This document shows positions 1 through 6,700 of a DNA stretch of 8,027 nucleotides, piece by piece. How positions within the stretch are numbered: position 1 is the first letter of the stretch; the number at the start of each line of letters is the position of its first letter. The stretch covers positions 1 to 8,027 of the forward strand of contig JAAYFA010000009.1 of NCBI GenBank assembly GCA_012728445.1, written 5' to 3'. Source of the DNA: Clostridiales bacterium. GTDB lineage: Bacteria > Bacillota > Clostridia > Oscillospirales > Acutalibacteraceae. The notes under the pieces were generated by a model. It was not told where the DNA came from and did not search any database. It worked only from the letters and a program-made list of their open reading frames with translations. Position numbers and translations under genes: made by a program.

Positions 1-2
1 GT

Positions 3-1046
3 CTTATTGCAACCAAGGCCAACCGTATTGCGAGGGCTGCACAGGGCCGTGTCGTGTGCGATTTTGGGGCTAGACGGGCGCATGGCTTTGATGCCGCTGT
101 TTACGGTGCCAGAGCCGCCTTCATCGGCGGGGTCGAAGGCTCCTCCTGTACACTGTCGGAACTTAATATGGGCATACCCGTATTTGGCTCCATGGCACAC
201 AGCTGGGTACAGATGTTTGACAGCGAGTTGGAGGCCTTCTGCGCTTTCGCGAGGCAATACCCGGATAACTGCACCTTGCTCGTGGACACATACAACACCT
301 TGAAGTCAGGCTTGCCCAATGCCATAGCGGCGTTCGAAAAAGAGCTGATCCCGCGTGGCTTTCGTCCAAAGGCGGTACGAATAGACAGCGGCGATATTGC
401 TTATCTTTCCCGCAAGGTCCGGCGCTTGCTTGACGACGCCGGTTTTCCGGACTGTGAAATCATCGCTTCCAATTCGCTGGACGAATACATTATTCGAGAT
501 ATGATAAGCCAAGGAGCAAAAGTGGATGTTTTTGCTGTGGGCGAACGGCTCGTTACTGCTGCGTCCTCCCCCGTATTTGGCGGCGTTTATAAACTGTGTG
601 CTGTCGAACACGACGGCAAGACTCAGCCAAAAATAAAGATCAGCGAAAACGTAAGCAAGATAACCACACCCGGCTCTAAAAAAGTTTGGCGTCTATTTGA
701 CAGAGACACCGGCAAGGCTATTGCAGACTTGATTACGCTGGCCGATGAGGCACTCGATGAGAACGAGCCTTATGAGCTTTTTGACCCCGATTACACTTGG
801 AAGCGCAAAATGGTCACGAACTTTGTTGCCCGCCCGCTGCTGCAAAGAATCTTTAAAAAGGGCAAATGCGTGTATGACCGACCAAGTCTTAAGGATATCG
901 CCGTCTATTGTGCACAGCAGGTGGATACCTTATGGGAGGAAGTTTTGCGCTTTGAAAACCCCCACAACTATTATGTCGACTTGTCCCAAGCGCTCTGGAA
1001 CGAGAAGCAAGCAATCATCGGGAAATATACCGGCAGCAAAAGCTAA
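3..1046 (+). CDS. pncB: Nicotinate phosphoribosyltransferase, 3' part (5' end outside window)
   Basis: This enzyme joins nicotinate and PRPP, with ATP hydrolysis, to give nicotinate mononucleotide, the entry step of NAD salvage (Preiss-Handler route) in the cytoplasm. The frame is open from the first base, so the true start lies upstream; the GTG at position 54 is an internal valine. 347 residues are visible. Bacterial members of this type are usually about 480 residues, so perhaps the first quarter is missing. Recognisable blocks are CDFGARRAHG (about residues 19-28 of the fragment), the GSMAHSW segment with His66, which aligns with the histidine phosphorylated in characterised enzymes, the phosphoribosyl-binding RIDSGD (126-131), and VGERLVT followed by FGGVYKL. 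The reading frame is intact to TAA at 1044-1046. A hairpin terminator follows within about 20 bases, so this is the last gene of its transcript. Family assignment is firm. Confidence 0.95.
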   Translation, partial: LIATKANRIARAAQGRVVCDFGARRAHGFDAAVYGARAAFIGGVEGSSCTLSELNMGIPVFGSMAHSWVQMFDSELEAFCAFARQYPDNCTLLVDTYNTLKSGLPNAIAAFEKELIPRGFRPKAVRIDSGDIAYLSRKVRRLLDDAGFPDCEIIASNSLDEYIIRDMISQGAKVDVFAVGERLVTAASSPVFGGVYKLCAVEHDGKTQPKIKISENVSKITTPGSKKVWRLFDRDTGKAIADLITLADEALDENEPYELFDPDYTWKRKMVTNFVARPLLQRIFKKGKCVYDRPSLKDIAVYCAQQVDTLWEEVLRFENPHNYYVDLSQALWNEKQAIIGKYTGSKS

Positions 1047-1056
1047 TACGACTGAA

Positions 1057-1100
1057 AACAAAAAATGGGTGCGGCTGTTAACCGCACCCATTAAGTTTTA
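1057..1100. terminator. Bidirectional rho-independent terminator between pncB and the small membrane protein gene
   Basis: A perfect 11-bp stem (1064-1074 with 1082-1092, core TGGGTGCGG/CCGCACCCA) closes a 7-base loop. On the minus strand the stem is followed by a good U-tract (complement of the A-run at 1055-1065), ending the gene at 1104-1397. On the plus strand the tail AAGTTTTAG is weaker but lies just after the pncB stop, so it probably serves both convergent genes. Confidence 0.85.
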
Positions 1101-1103
1101 GTC

Positions 1104-1397
1104 TTACGCTACGTTATAGTCCGTAAACACAGGATTCTTTTTTACCGCTTCGGGTTTTGGCTGCGGCACGGCAGCACACGCAGATTCTTGAGCACACTGC
1201 TGCGCACACCTGTGTTCTTGTTGCTTGCATCTTTGTTCCGCTGCCTTGCGGCGACGGCGATTACGAATATGGATGCCCACAGCGCGCAAAAATTTGTCTT
1301 CGAATGCAATAAACTTTTCTTCGTTCATGAAGCCCCAAACAAGGAACAACACCGCTATAATTTCAATTGTCGTTTTTACTGCAAAAGAGATTGTCAT
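1104..1397 (-). CDS. Small single-span membrane protein with basic, Gln/Cys-rich tail; probable SOS-regulated gene, function unknown
   Basis: A 97-residue protein that I cannot assign to a named family. The N-terminus holds one hydrophobic segment (about residues 3-24, core IEIIAVLFLVWGFM). It is followed by an amphipathic stretch with EEKFIAFEDKF (26-36), a strongly basic patch RNRRRRK (45-51), and a Gln/Ala-rich tail with four cysteines (57, 64, 68, 74) and a Pro/Lys-rich end. The basic patch after the membrane segment predicts a cytoplasmic C-terminus by the positive-inside rule. The ATG at 1397 is supported by GAGGAGT (complement of 1406-1412) eight bases upstream. The gene is alone in its transcript: a TTGACA/TATAAT promoter lies upstream and a terminator hairpin follows the stop. 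A perfect GAAC-N4-GTTC palindrome at the transcript start suggests LexA control. Known LexA-controlled division inhibitors (YneA, SosA) are also small membrane proteins, but I see no LysM domain and the predicted orientation differs, so that role is only a guess. Confidence 0.8.
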   Translation of the reverse strand: MTISFAVKTTIEIIAVLFLVWGFMNEEKFIAFEDKFLRAVGIHIRNRRRRKAAEQRCKQQEHRCAQQCAQESACAAVPQPKPEAVKKNPVFTDYNVA

Positions 1398-1422
1398 TAT
1401 AAATCACTCCTCAAATCAACCT

Positions 1423-1434
1423 GAACATTTGTTC
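1423..1434. promoter_or_regulatory. LexA-type (SOS box) operator, perfect palindrome
   Basis: GAACATTTGTTC matches the Gram-positive LexA half-sites GAAC and GTTC with the standard 4-base spacer. It lies about 12 bases downstream of the -10 box of the small membrane protein promoter, over the expected early transcribed region, where a repressor would block initiation. The match and position are seen directly; binding by LexA is inferred from the known Bacillus/Clostridia consensus. No lexA gene is in the window. Confidence 0.6.
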
Positions 1435-1445
1435 TTACTATCATC

Positions 1446-1473
1446 ATTATAGCAGGCTTTTTGGGTTTGTCAA
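1446..1473 (-). promoter_or_regulatory. Sigma-A promoter of the small membrane protein gene
   Basis: Read on the minus strand, TTGACA (complement of 1468-1473) and TATAAT (complement of 1446-1451) are both perfect consensus hexamers with a 16-base spacer. Transcription should start near 1439, about 40 bases before the ATG at 1397. Such a strong promoter normally needs a repressor, which fits the flanking LexA-like sites. Confidence 0.8.
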
Positions 1474-1485
1474 CACAAATGTTCG
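1472..1485. promoter_or_regulatory. Second, degenerate LexA-like site next to the -35 box
   Basis: On the minus strand this reads CGAACATTTGTGTT: one full half-site (CGAAC) with the correct 4-base spacer and a degraded second half. It shares ten bases (ACAAATGTTC) with the perfect site at 1423-1434. The two sites are 50 bases apart centre to centre and bracket the promoter. It could assist cooperative repression or be a decayed site. Confidence 0.35.
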
Positions 1486-1538
1486 ATAAGATGAAATATT
1501 TTGTCCCTATAATAGGACTCCAACCGGAAAATGTCACC

Positions 1539-1587
1539 TTGTATACTTTTACAATTCGAGTGTATCACAAGATGTGGCCCTTGTCAA
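1539..1587 (-). promoter_or_regulatory. Possible second upstream promoter with an inverted repeat at its start
   Basis: On the minus strand TTGACA (complement of 1582-1587) is followed after 17 bases by TACACT (complement of 1559-1564), a fair -10 box. Directly downstream lies a 16-base inverted repeat TTGTA-N6-TACAA (1539-1554) near the expected start. It would read toward the gene at 1104-1397 with a long leader. The match is moderate and no other gene is seen for it to serve. The stretch 1398-1716 contains only these regulatory elements and the terminator at 1644-1684. Confidence 0.3.
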
Positions 1588-1643
1588 CAAAATAACCACA
1601 ACTAATTGATGTTTAGGCGGATTCCCGAAAGTTTTTTTACAAT

Positions 1644-1684
1644 AAAAAAACGGGACCGTAGGCCTTTGAGCTTATACGATTCCG
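1644..1684 (-). terminator. Rho-independent terminator of the XRE regulator gene
   Basis: On the minus strand CGGAATCGTA (complement of 1675-1684 read as TACGATTCCG) pairs with TACGGTCCCG (complement of 1651-1660) to give ten positions with one mismatch and one G-U pair. Seven U residues follow directly (complement of 1644-1650). It lies about 30 bases past the regulator's stop codon. Confidence 0.7.
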
Positions 1685-1716
1685 GGGCTGTCTTTTATTC
1701 TTTTGTCTGTTACCGG

Positions 1717-2109
1717 TTATTCTCTTTGTATTTCTGCGCTTTCGGCGCTCAGTGCTAACTCTTTGAGTTTTTCAATCGCTTCCTCTTTGTTCCTGCACAG
1801 CCTGAACAAAAGGAGTATCCGCTGTTCTTGGTGGTTCAGGCTTGCAAAAGTTTGTGCGTCTTCGCCGGCAGCCAGGTACTCTTCTACATTTTCTTTGAGA
1901 ATATCAAGATCGCACCCCTTGATTTCAGCGAGGACATCCATTGATACATCAAAGATACAGCAGAGTTTGACCAGGGTGTCAACATTGGGTTTTATTTTGC
2001 CCGTTTCGTAATAAGTGTAGGTTGAACGGTCAACATTCAGCAAATCAGCTACCTGTTTTTGCGTCATGCGGTTGTTGAGCCGTAGCATTTTTAACATTTG
2101 ATGAAGCAT
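1717..2109 (-). CDS. XRE-family (Cro/cI-type) DNA-binding transcriptional regulator
   Basis: A 130-residue protein. Residues 4-61 form a typical XRE helix-turn-helix domain: MTQKQVADLLNV (15-26) is the first helix pair, followed by DRSTYTYYETGKIKPNVDTLVKLC, the recognition helix and the family signature around YETGKIKP. Residues 62-130 are mostly helical and charged, with LNHQEQRILLLFRLC (91-105), a segment common after this domain and likely used for dimerisation. No ligand-binding, peptidase or metal-binding motif is visible. The ATG at 2109 is preferred because GAGGAAG (complement of 2115-2121) sits five bases upstream; the methionine at residue 5 would be too far from it. The gene has its own promoter and terminator and is divergent from the HAD-queT operon. 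It may therefore regulate itself, the operon, or distant genes; the target is not visible from sequence. Confidence 0.9.
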   Translation of the reverse strand: MLHQMLKMLRLNNRMTQKQVADLLNVDRSTYTYYETGKIKPNVDTLVKLCCIFDVSMDVLAEIKGCDLDILKENVEEYLAAGEDAQTFASLNHQEQRILLLFRLCRNKEEAIEKLKELALSAESAEIQRE

Positions 2110-2153
2110 TTAATCTTCCTCACTCGAAAAATAATAATCTATTCCTCCACTTC

Positions 2154-2181
2154 ATTATACTCTTTTAAACTTAATCGTCAA
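2154..2181 (-). promoter_or_regulatory. Sigma-A promoter of the XRE regulator
   Basis: On the minus strand TTGACG (complement of 2176-2181) and TATAAT (complement of 2154-2159) are separated by 16 bases. Transcription should start near 2147, leaving a leader of about 40 bases before the ATG at 2109. Confidence 0.7.
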
Positions 2182-2266
2182 CACCGATGACAAGATGTCG
2201 CATCAACATTACCGTTTATATTAAAGGCAAGGCGCCGCTTTTCTTCACAGTCATCCCTGCATCGCC

Positions 2267-2295
2267 TTGTTTTTGTAAGCGTTTTATGATAAAAT
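2267..2295 (+). promoter_or_regulatory. Probable promoter of the HAD phosphatase-queT operon
   Basis: TTGTTT (2267-2272) and TAAAAT (2290-2295) are 17 bases apart. The start would be near 2302, almost at the ribosome binding site, leaving a leader of about 20 bases. That leaves no room for a riboswitch such as preQ1 if this is the only promoter. A less consensus TATGAT (2285-2290) overlaps the -10 region. Confidence 0.5.
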
Positions 2296-2321
2296 TCTCC
2301 CAATGTTTAGGAGGTTCAATC

Positions 2322-3110
2322 ATGACAGACAAAGCTATTTTTAGCAATACGAAGACATTTATTATTGACATGGACGGCACCTTTTATTTGGACAGTCATT
2401 TGATCGAAGGCGCGGTAGATTTTATTGACCGTTTAAAGGAATCGGGGCGTGATTTTTATTTTTTCACCAACAACTCCTCGAACAACGCGGATTCCTGCGT
2501 AAAAAAACTTGCGGCTATGGGGTTTGCGGCGCCGATTGAAAAAATCATTATATCCTCACACGTCACCATCGATTATTTAAAAAGACATCGTCCGGGGAAA
2601 CATGTTTTCTTGCTTGGCAACGTGCTTTTGGAAGCAGACTTCCTGCAAGCAGGCATACACCTTGTAAAAGAAAAGCCGGATATCGTGGTGCTCGGGTTTG
2701 ACACCACCCTTACTTATCAAAAAATGTGGGATGCGGTAAAGTACATTGATGGCGGGGCCGAGTACATTGCCACCCACCCCGATTTAAACTGCCCCACGGC
2801 TGACGGCTATATGCCGGACACCGGGTCGATGATTGAGCTCTTCGCCGCGTCAACCGGTAGACGGCCCGTCGTGATGGGCAAGCCCATGACAGCAACAGTA
2901 GATTACCTGACAAATTTGCTCGGGTGCGAAAGAAACGAACTGGCCTTTGTCGGCGATCGCTTAGCGACGGATATCGCCATCGGCGCGAATCATGGCATTC
3001 CGAGTGCACTTGTTTTAACCGGCGTTACGACGGTGGCGGAGTATGAGCATTCGACTGTTCGTGCGGGCGTGGTCGTCGAGCGCCTTTCGGCACTTTGCGA
3101 CTATCTTTAA
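2322..3110 (+). CDS. HAD-superfamily phosphatase, subclass IIA (NagD-like)
   Basis: A 262-residue cytoplasmic phosphatase that hydrolyses a phosphate ester through a phospho-aspartate; the substrate cannot be read from the sequence. All four HAD motifs are present: DMDGT (16-20, nucleophile Asp16 and acid/base Asp18), FFTNNSS (47-53), GKP with Lys187, and GDRLATD (211-217) with two acidic residues for magnesium. The cap domain between motifs II and III has the ATHPDLNCP segment (150-158), which corresponds to the ATNPD block of NagD-type class IIA proteins. Length is normal for the family. The frame is open further upstream to an ATG at 2187, but AGGAGG at 2309-2314, seven bases before the ATG at 2322, fixes the start. 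queT begins 13 bases after the stop, so the two are very likely cotranscribed. Members of this family act on sugar phosphates, nucleoside monophosphates or p-nitrophenyl phosphate. Confidence 0.92.
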   Translation: MTDKAIFSNTKTFIIDMDGTFYLDSHLIEGAVDFIDRLKESGRDFYFFTNNSSNNADSCVKKLAAMGFAAPIEKIIISSHVTIDYLKRHRPGKHVFLLGNVLLEADFLQAGIHLVKEKPDIVVLGFDTTLTYQKMWDAVKYIDGGAEYIATHPDLNCPTADGYMPDTGSMIELFAASTGRRPVVMGKPMTATVDYLTNLLGCERNELAFVGDRLATDIAIGANHGIPSALVLTGVTTVAEYEHSTVRAGVVVERLSALCDYL

Positions 3111-3123
3111 AGGAAACGATGCC

Positions 3124-3639
3124 ATGAAACCTTTGCGAACAAAGCACCTTGTTACCGGTGCCCTGATCGCCGCGCTGTATGCGGGGCTTACCTATTTTTC
3201 AGCCATATGGGGGCTCGCCTACGGGCCGCTTCAACTTCGTGTATCCGAAGCGCTGACCATTCTGCCCATCTTAACCCCCGCCGCCATTCCCGGTTTAATC
3301 ATCGGCTGTTTTATTGGCAACCTTGGCAGCCCATATGGTTTGGCGGATATCCTCTTCGGTACTTTCGCCACGGCGCTGGCTGCCATTTTCACCCGACTTT
3401 CCCGCAACATCCGCATCAAAAATGTTCCTTTCATCTCCCCGCTCGGACCGGTCATTTTTAACGCCTTGATTATCGGTGCGGAAATTATTTTTTTCATGGG
3501 GCGTGACGCCGGTTTTACGGCGTTTTTAGTAGCGGCGGGCTGGGTTGGCTTAAGTGAACTGATTGTCTGCTATGCGCTCGGACTTCCCTTGGGGCTGGCG
3601 CTGGAAAAGAACAACATTCTCGCCAAAACCGGCTTGTAA
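3124..3639 (+). CDS. queT: QueT-family queuosine-precursor transporter (ECF-type substrate-binding membrane subunit)
   Basis: A 171-residue hydrophobic membrane protein with about five to six spans (roughly 8-28, 42-65, 73-92, 103-125, 131-160). The family signature is clear: YGPLQLRVSEALTILP (33-48), TPAAIPGLIIG (51-61), GNLGSPYGLADILFGT (65-80) and GWVGLSELIVCYALG (139-153). Characterised or predicted members import precursors of the tRNA base queuosine (preQ1 or related), probably as the S-component of an ECF transporter with shared ATPase and EcfT subunits encoded elsewhere; none are in this window. The start at 3124 follows AGGA (3111-3114) by nine bases. An overlapping ATG at 3119 in another frame stops after two codons. 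The gene is second in an operon with an HAD phosphatase and is followed by a strong terminator. I found no preQ1 riboswitch-like sequence upstream of either gene, although many family members have one. Confidence 0.9.
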   Translation: MKPLRTKHLVTGALIAALYAGLTYFSAIWGLAYGPLQLRVSEALTILPILTPAAIPGLIIGCFIGNLGSPYGLADILFGTFATALAAIFTRLSRNIRIKNVPFISPLGPVIFNALIIGAEIIFFMGRDAGFTAFLVAAGWVGLSELIVCYALGLPLGLALEKNNILAKTGL

Positions 3640-3656
3640 AAACCCACAAACAATTC

Positions 3657-3697
3657 ACGGCGGAGCAAGTTGAAAAACCTGCTCCGCCGTTCTTTTT
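3657..3697. terminator. Strong rho-independent terminator after queT, also facing nifJ
   Basis: A perfect 11-bp stem (3657-3667 ACGGCGGAGCA with 3680-3690) closes a 12-base loop and is followed on the plus strand by TTCTTTTT. It also lies about 20 bases past the nifJ stop on the minus strand. There the tail (complement of 3637-3656) is only moderately U-rich, so it probably serves both convergent genes, better for queT. Confidence 0.9.
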
Positions 3698-3710
3698 GGT
3701 TTATGGGGTT

Positions 3711-6700
3711 TTATGCCTCGACTGTTGGCTCCGTAGTCTGGGGCGCGTACATAGCCTTCATTCTCACAAGCTTGTTGTACTTCGCCTTGGCATCCGCTGC
3801 GGAACGATCCAAGAGCTCATCCGCAGCATCCGGCATAGCGCGGAACAGGGAACTGTAGCGTACTTCGTTCATAATAAAGTCGCGGTAGCTCTCGGTAGGC
3901 TCTTTGCTATCCAAGGTGAAGGGGTTCTTGCCTTGCTCAATCAGTCTCGGGTCAAAGCGGAAGTTGTGCCAGTAACCGGCCGCTACAGCTGCTTTTTCCT
4001 GAGTCATGCTGATGCCTAAGCCCCCTTTGATACCGTGGTTGATGCAGGGGGAGTATGCAATGATGATGGAAGGGTCGTCATAGCTTTCCGCTTCTCTGAA
4101 TGCTTTGAGGCACTGGTTGTAGTCCGCACCCATGGCAACTTGTGCGACATACACATATTCGTAGGTCATTGCGATGTGTGCCAAATCTTTTTTCTTGACC
4201 GTTTTGCCCGATGCCGCGAACTTTGCAATAGCGCCGGTAGGGGTCGACTTGGACGCTTGACCGCCGGTGTTGGAATATACCTCAGTGTCAAAGACAAGGA
4301 TGTTGATATTTTCGTTTTGTGCAATCACATGGTCCACGCCGCCGAAACCGATATCGTACGCCCAGCCGTCACCGCCGAATACCCAGAAGGATTTTTTGGC
4401 CATATAATCGCTGTCGGTCAATATGGTCTTAACAGCTGCTTTGCAGCAGTCTTTGTCAAACGTCGTGCTCTCGATGATGCTCAGCAGCGCCTGTGTGGCG
4501 GGGCCGTTTAATTCGCCGTTTTCTTTGGTTTCAACCCAGGCCGTGGCTGCTTCGACAACTGCGGGGTCTGTGCCTTCGCAGTCAATCAGAGTGGCAACAC
4601 TTTCTGCCAAACGTTCGCGAATTTGGTCGTTGGCAAGCTTCATGCCAAAGCCGAACTCGGCATTATCTTCAAACAGAGAGTTTGCCCATGCCGGGCCTTT
4701 GCCCTGTTTGTTCAAGGTATATGGTGTGCTCGGCGCAGAGCCGCCCCAGATAGAGGAACAGCCTGTCGCGTTTGCGATAAACATTCTGTCGCCGAAAAGT
4801 TGGGTAACAAGCTTGGCATACGGTGTTTCGCCGCAACCCGAGCAAGCGCCCGAAAACTCAAACAACGGGGTTTTGAACTGGCTGCCTTTGACGGTGGAGA
4901 TGGGGAACTTGGCCGCAACCTCCGGCTTTTCCGGCAAGGAAAGAGCATAGTTGAATTTTAATTGTTCCGGTACCTGAACCGCAAGCGGTTTCATCTCAAG
5001 CGCTTTGTTCCCCTTCATGCCGGGGCATACGTTCCTGCAAGAGCCGCAACCGGTGCAGTCGAGCGAGGATGTAGCGATGGCAAACTGCATGCCGGGTACA
5101 CCGTTCATGGGCTTCATCTTCATGTCTTTGGGAGCTTTCGCCGCTTCTTCGTCCGTTAAAACAAACGGGCGGATAACGGCGTGCGGGCATACATAAGCGC
5201 AGAAGTTGCACTGAATGCAGTTTTCCGGTATCCAGTTCGGCACATCCACGGCAATACCGCGTTTTTCAAAAGCGGCGGATCCTTGCGGGAACGTACCATC
5301 GGCAGCGTGTGCAAAGGTGGAAACCGGTAGTTTATCGCCCAGCTGAGCGTTTACGGGGTGTAGAACATCCGTGACAAATTTCTTTAAGTCGGCGCGATTT
5401 GTGTCAACAACCGGAGCAACCGTAGCGATCTCGGCATTTGCCCAGTCAGCGGGTACCTCTACTTTAACCGCACCGGCAAATCCGCGGTCGATAGCCGCGT
5501 GGTTCATTGCAACAATCTTTTCGCCTTTTTTAGCAAAGGATTTCGTTGCGGCGTCTTTCATCAGTTTAACAATCTCGTCGCCCTTGATGATGCCGGTCAG
5601 TTTGAAGAAAGCGGCTTGCAACAAGGTGTTGACGCGCCCGCCGAGCCCGAGCTCTTTTGCAATGCTCGTAGCGTCGATGGTGTACAGGCTGATATCGTTT
5701 TTCGCCAAGTATTGTTTCATGGTGCCGGGCAGCATTTTGTTAAGCTCCTCGGGGGACCATGAGCAGTTGAGCAGGAAGATACCGCCCGGTTTTAAATCTT
5801 CAACCATTTGGTATTTATCAACATACGACGGGTTGTGGCAAGCCACAAAGTCGGCCATATGGATGTAGTAACTTGATTTGATCGGCTGTTCGCCGAAACG
5901 CAAATGGGAAACCGTGATGCCGCCCGACTTTTTGGAGTCGTAGGCAAAATACCCTTGTGCGTACATATCGGTGTTGTCGCCAATGATTTTAATGGAGTTC
6001 TGGTTTGCGCCAACCGTACCGTCTGCGCCAAGACCCCAGAATTTGCAGGAGAAGGTGCCCTTGGGTGTGGTATCCGGATTTTCTTTGTTTTCAAGTGAAA
6101 GGTTGGTGCAGTCATCCGTGATAGCAACCGTAAAGCGCTTTTTGGGCGCCGCGGCATCCATATTGCGGTAGACGGAGATGATGCTGCTCGGATTCGTATC
6201 CTTGGAACCCAAACCGTAGCGGCCACCGAGTACGGGAACATTTTCAAACGCGGTCTCTTTAAGGGATGAGACAATGTCCAGCCACAGCGGCTCGCCCACG
6301 GAGCCCGGCTCCTTCGTGCGGTCAAGTACGGAAATGCTCTTGACGGTGGAAGGCAAAGCTGCGAGCAAGTGCTTGGTGGAGAAGGGTCTAAAGAGGCGGA
6401 CTTTGATAAGACCGACCTTTTCGCCGTTGGCGTTCAAATAATCAATCGTTTCTTCAATGGTATCGCACACGGAACCCATGGCGATAATAACTTTATCGGC
6501 ATCCGGCGCGCCGTAGTAGTTGAACAGTTTATAATCCGTACCGATGCGGCTATTGACTTCGTTCATATAGTCTTCGGTGACCTGAACAACATTCTCATAA
6601 TACGGGTTGCAAGCTTCACGCGCCTGGAAGAAGATATCCGGATTCTGTGCGGAACCGCGTAACACCGGGTGTTCGGGGTTGAGCGCACGACGACGGAAAG

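Noticed and set aside
54..1046. GTG at 54 as the start of the nicotinate phosphoribosyltransferase
   Set aside because: The same frame is open to the window edge and already encodes family-like sequence upstream of this codon; no ribosome binding site precedes it.
1398..1537. Minus-strand open frame from a GTG at 1537 whose stop abuts the ATG of the small membrane protein
   Set aside because: It spans the strong promoter and both LexA-like sites, has no good ribosome binding site and no recognisable protein features. It is most likely chance.
2187..2321. N-terminal extension of the HAD phosphatase to an ATG at 2187
   Set aside because: The extension is not family-like, covers the likely promoter, and an ideal AGGAGG precedes the ATG at 2322.
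3670..4019. Plus-strand frames over the nifJ 3' end (3670-3858, 3696-4019)
   Set aside because: They overlap conserved nifJ coding sequence on the other strand and begin within or next to the terminator hairpin; they are shadows.
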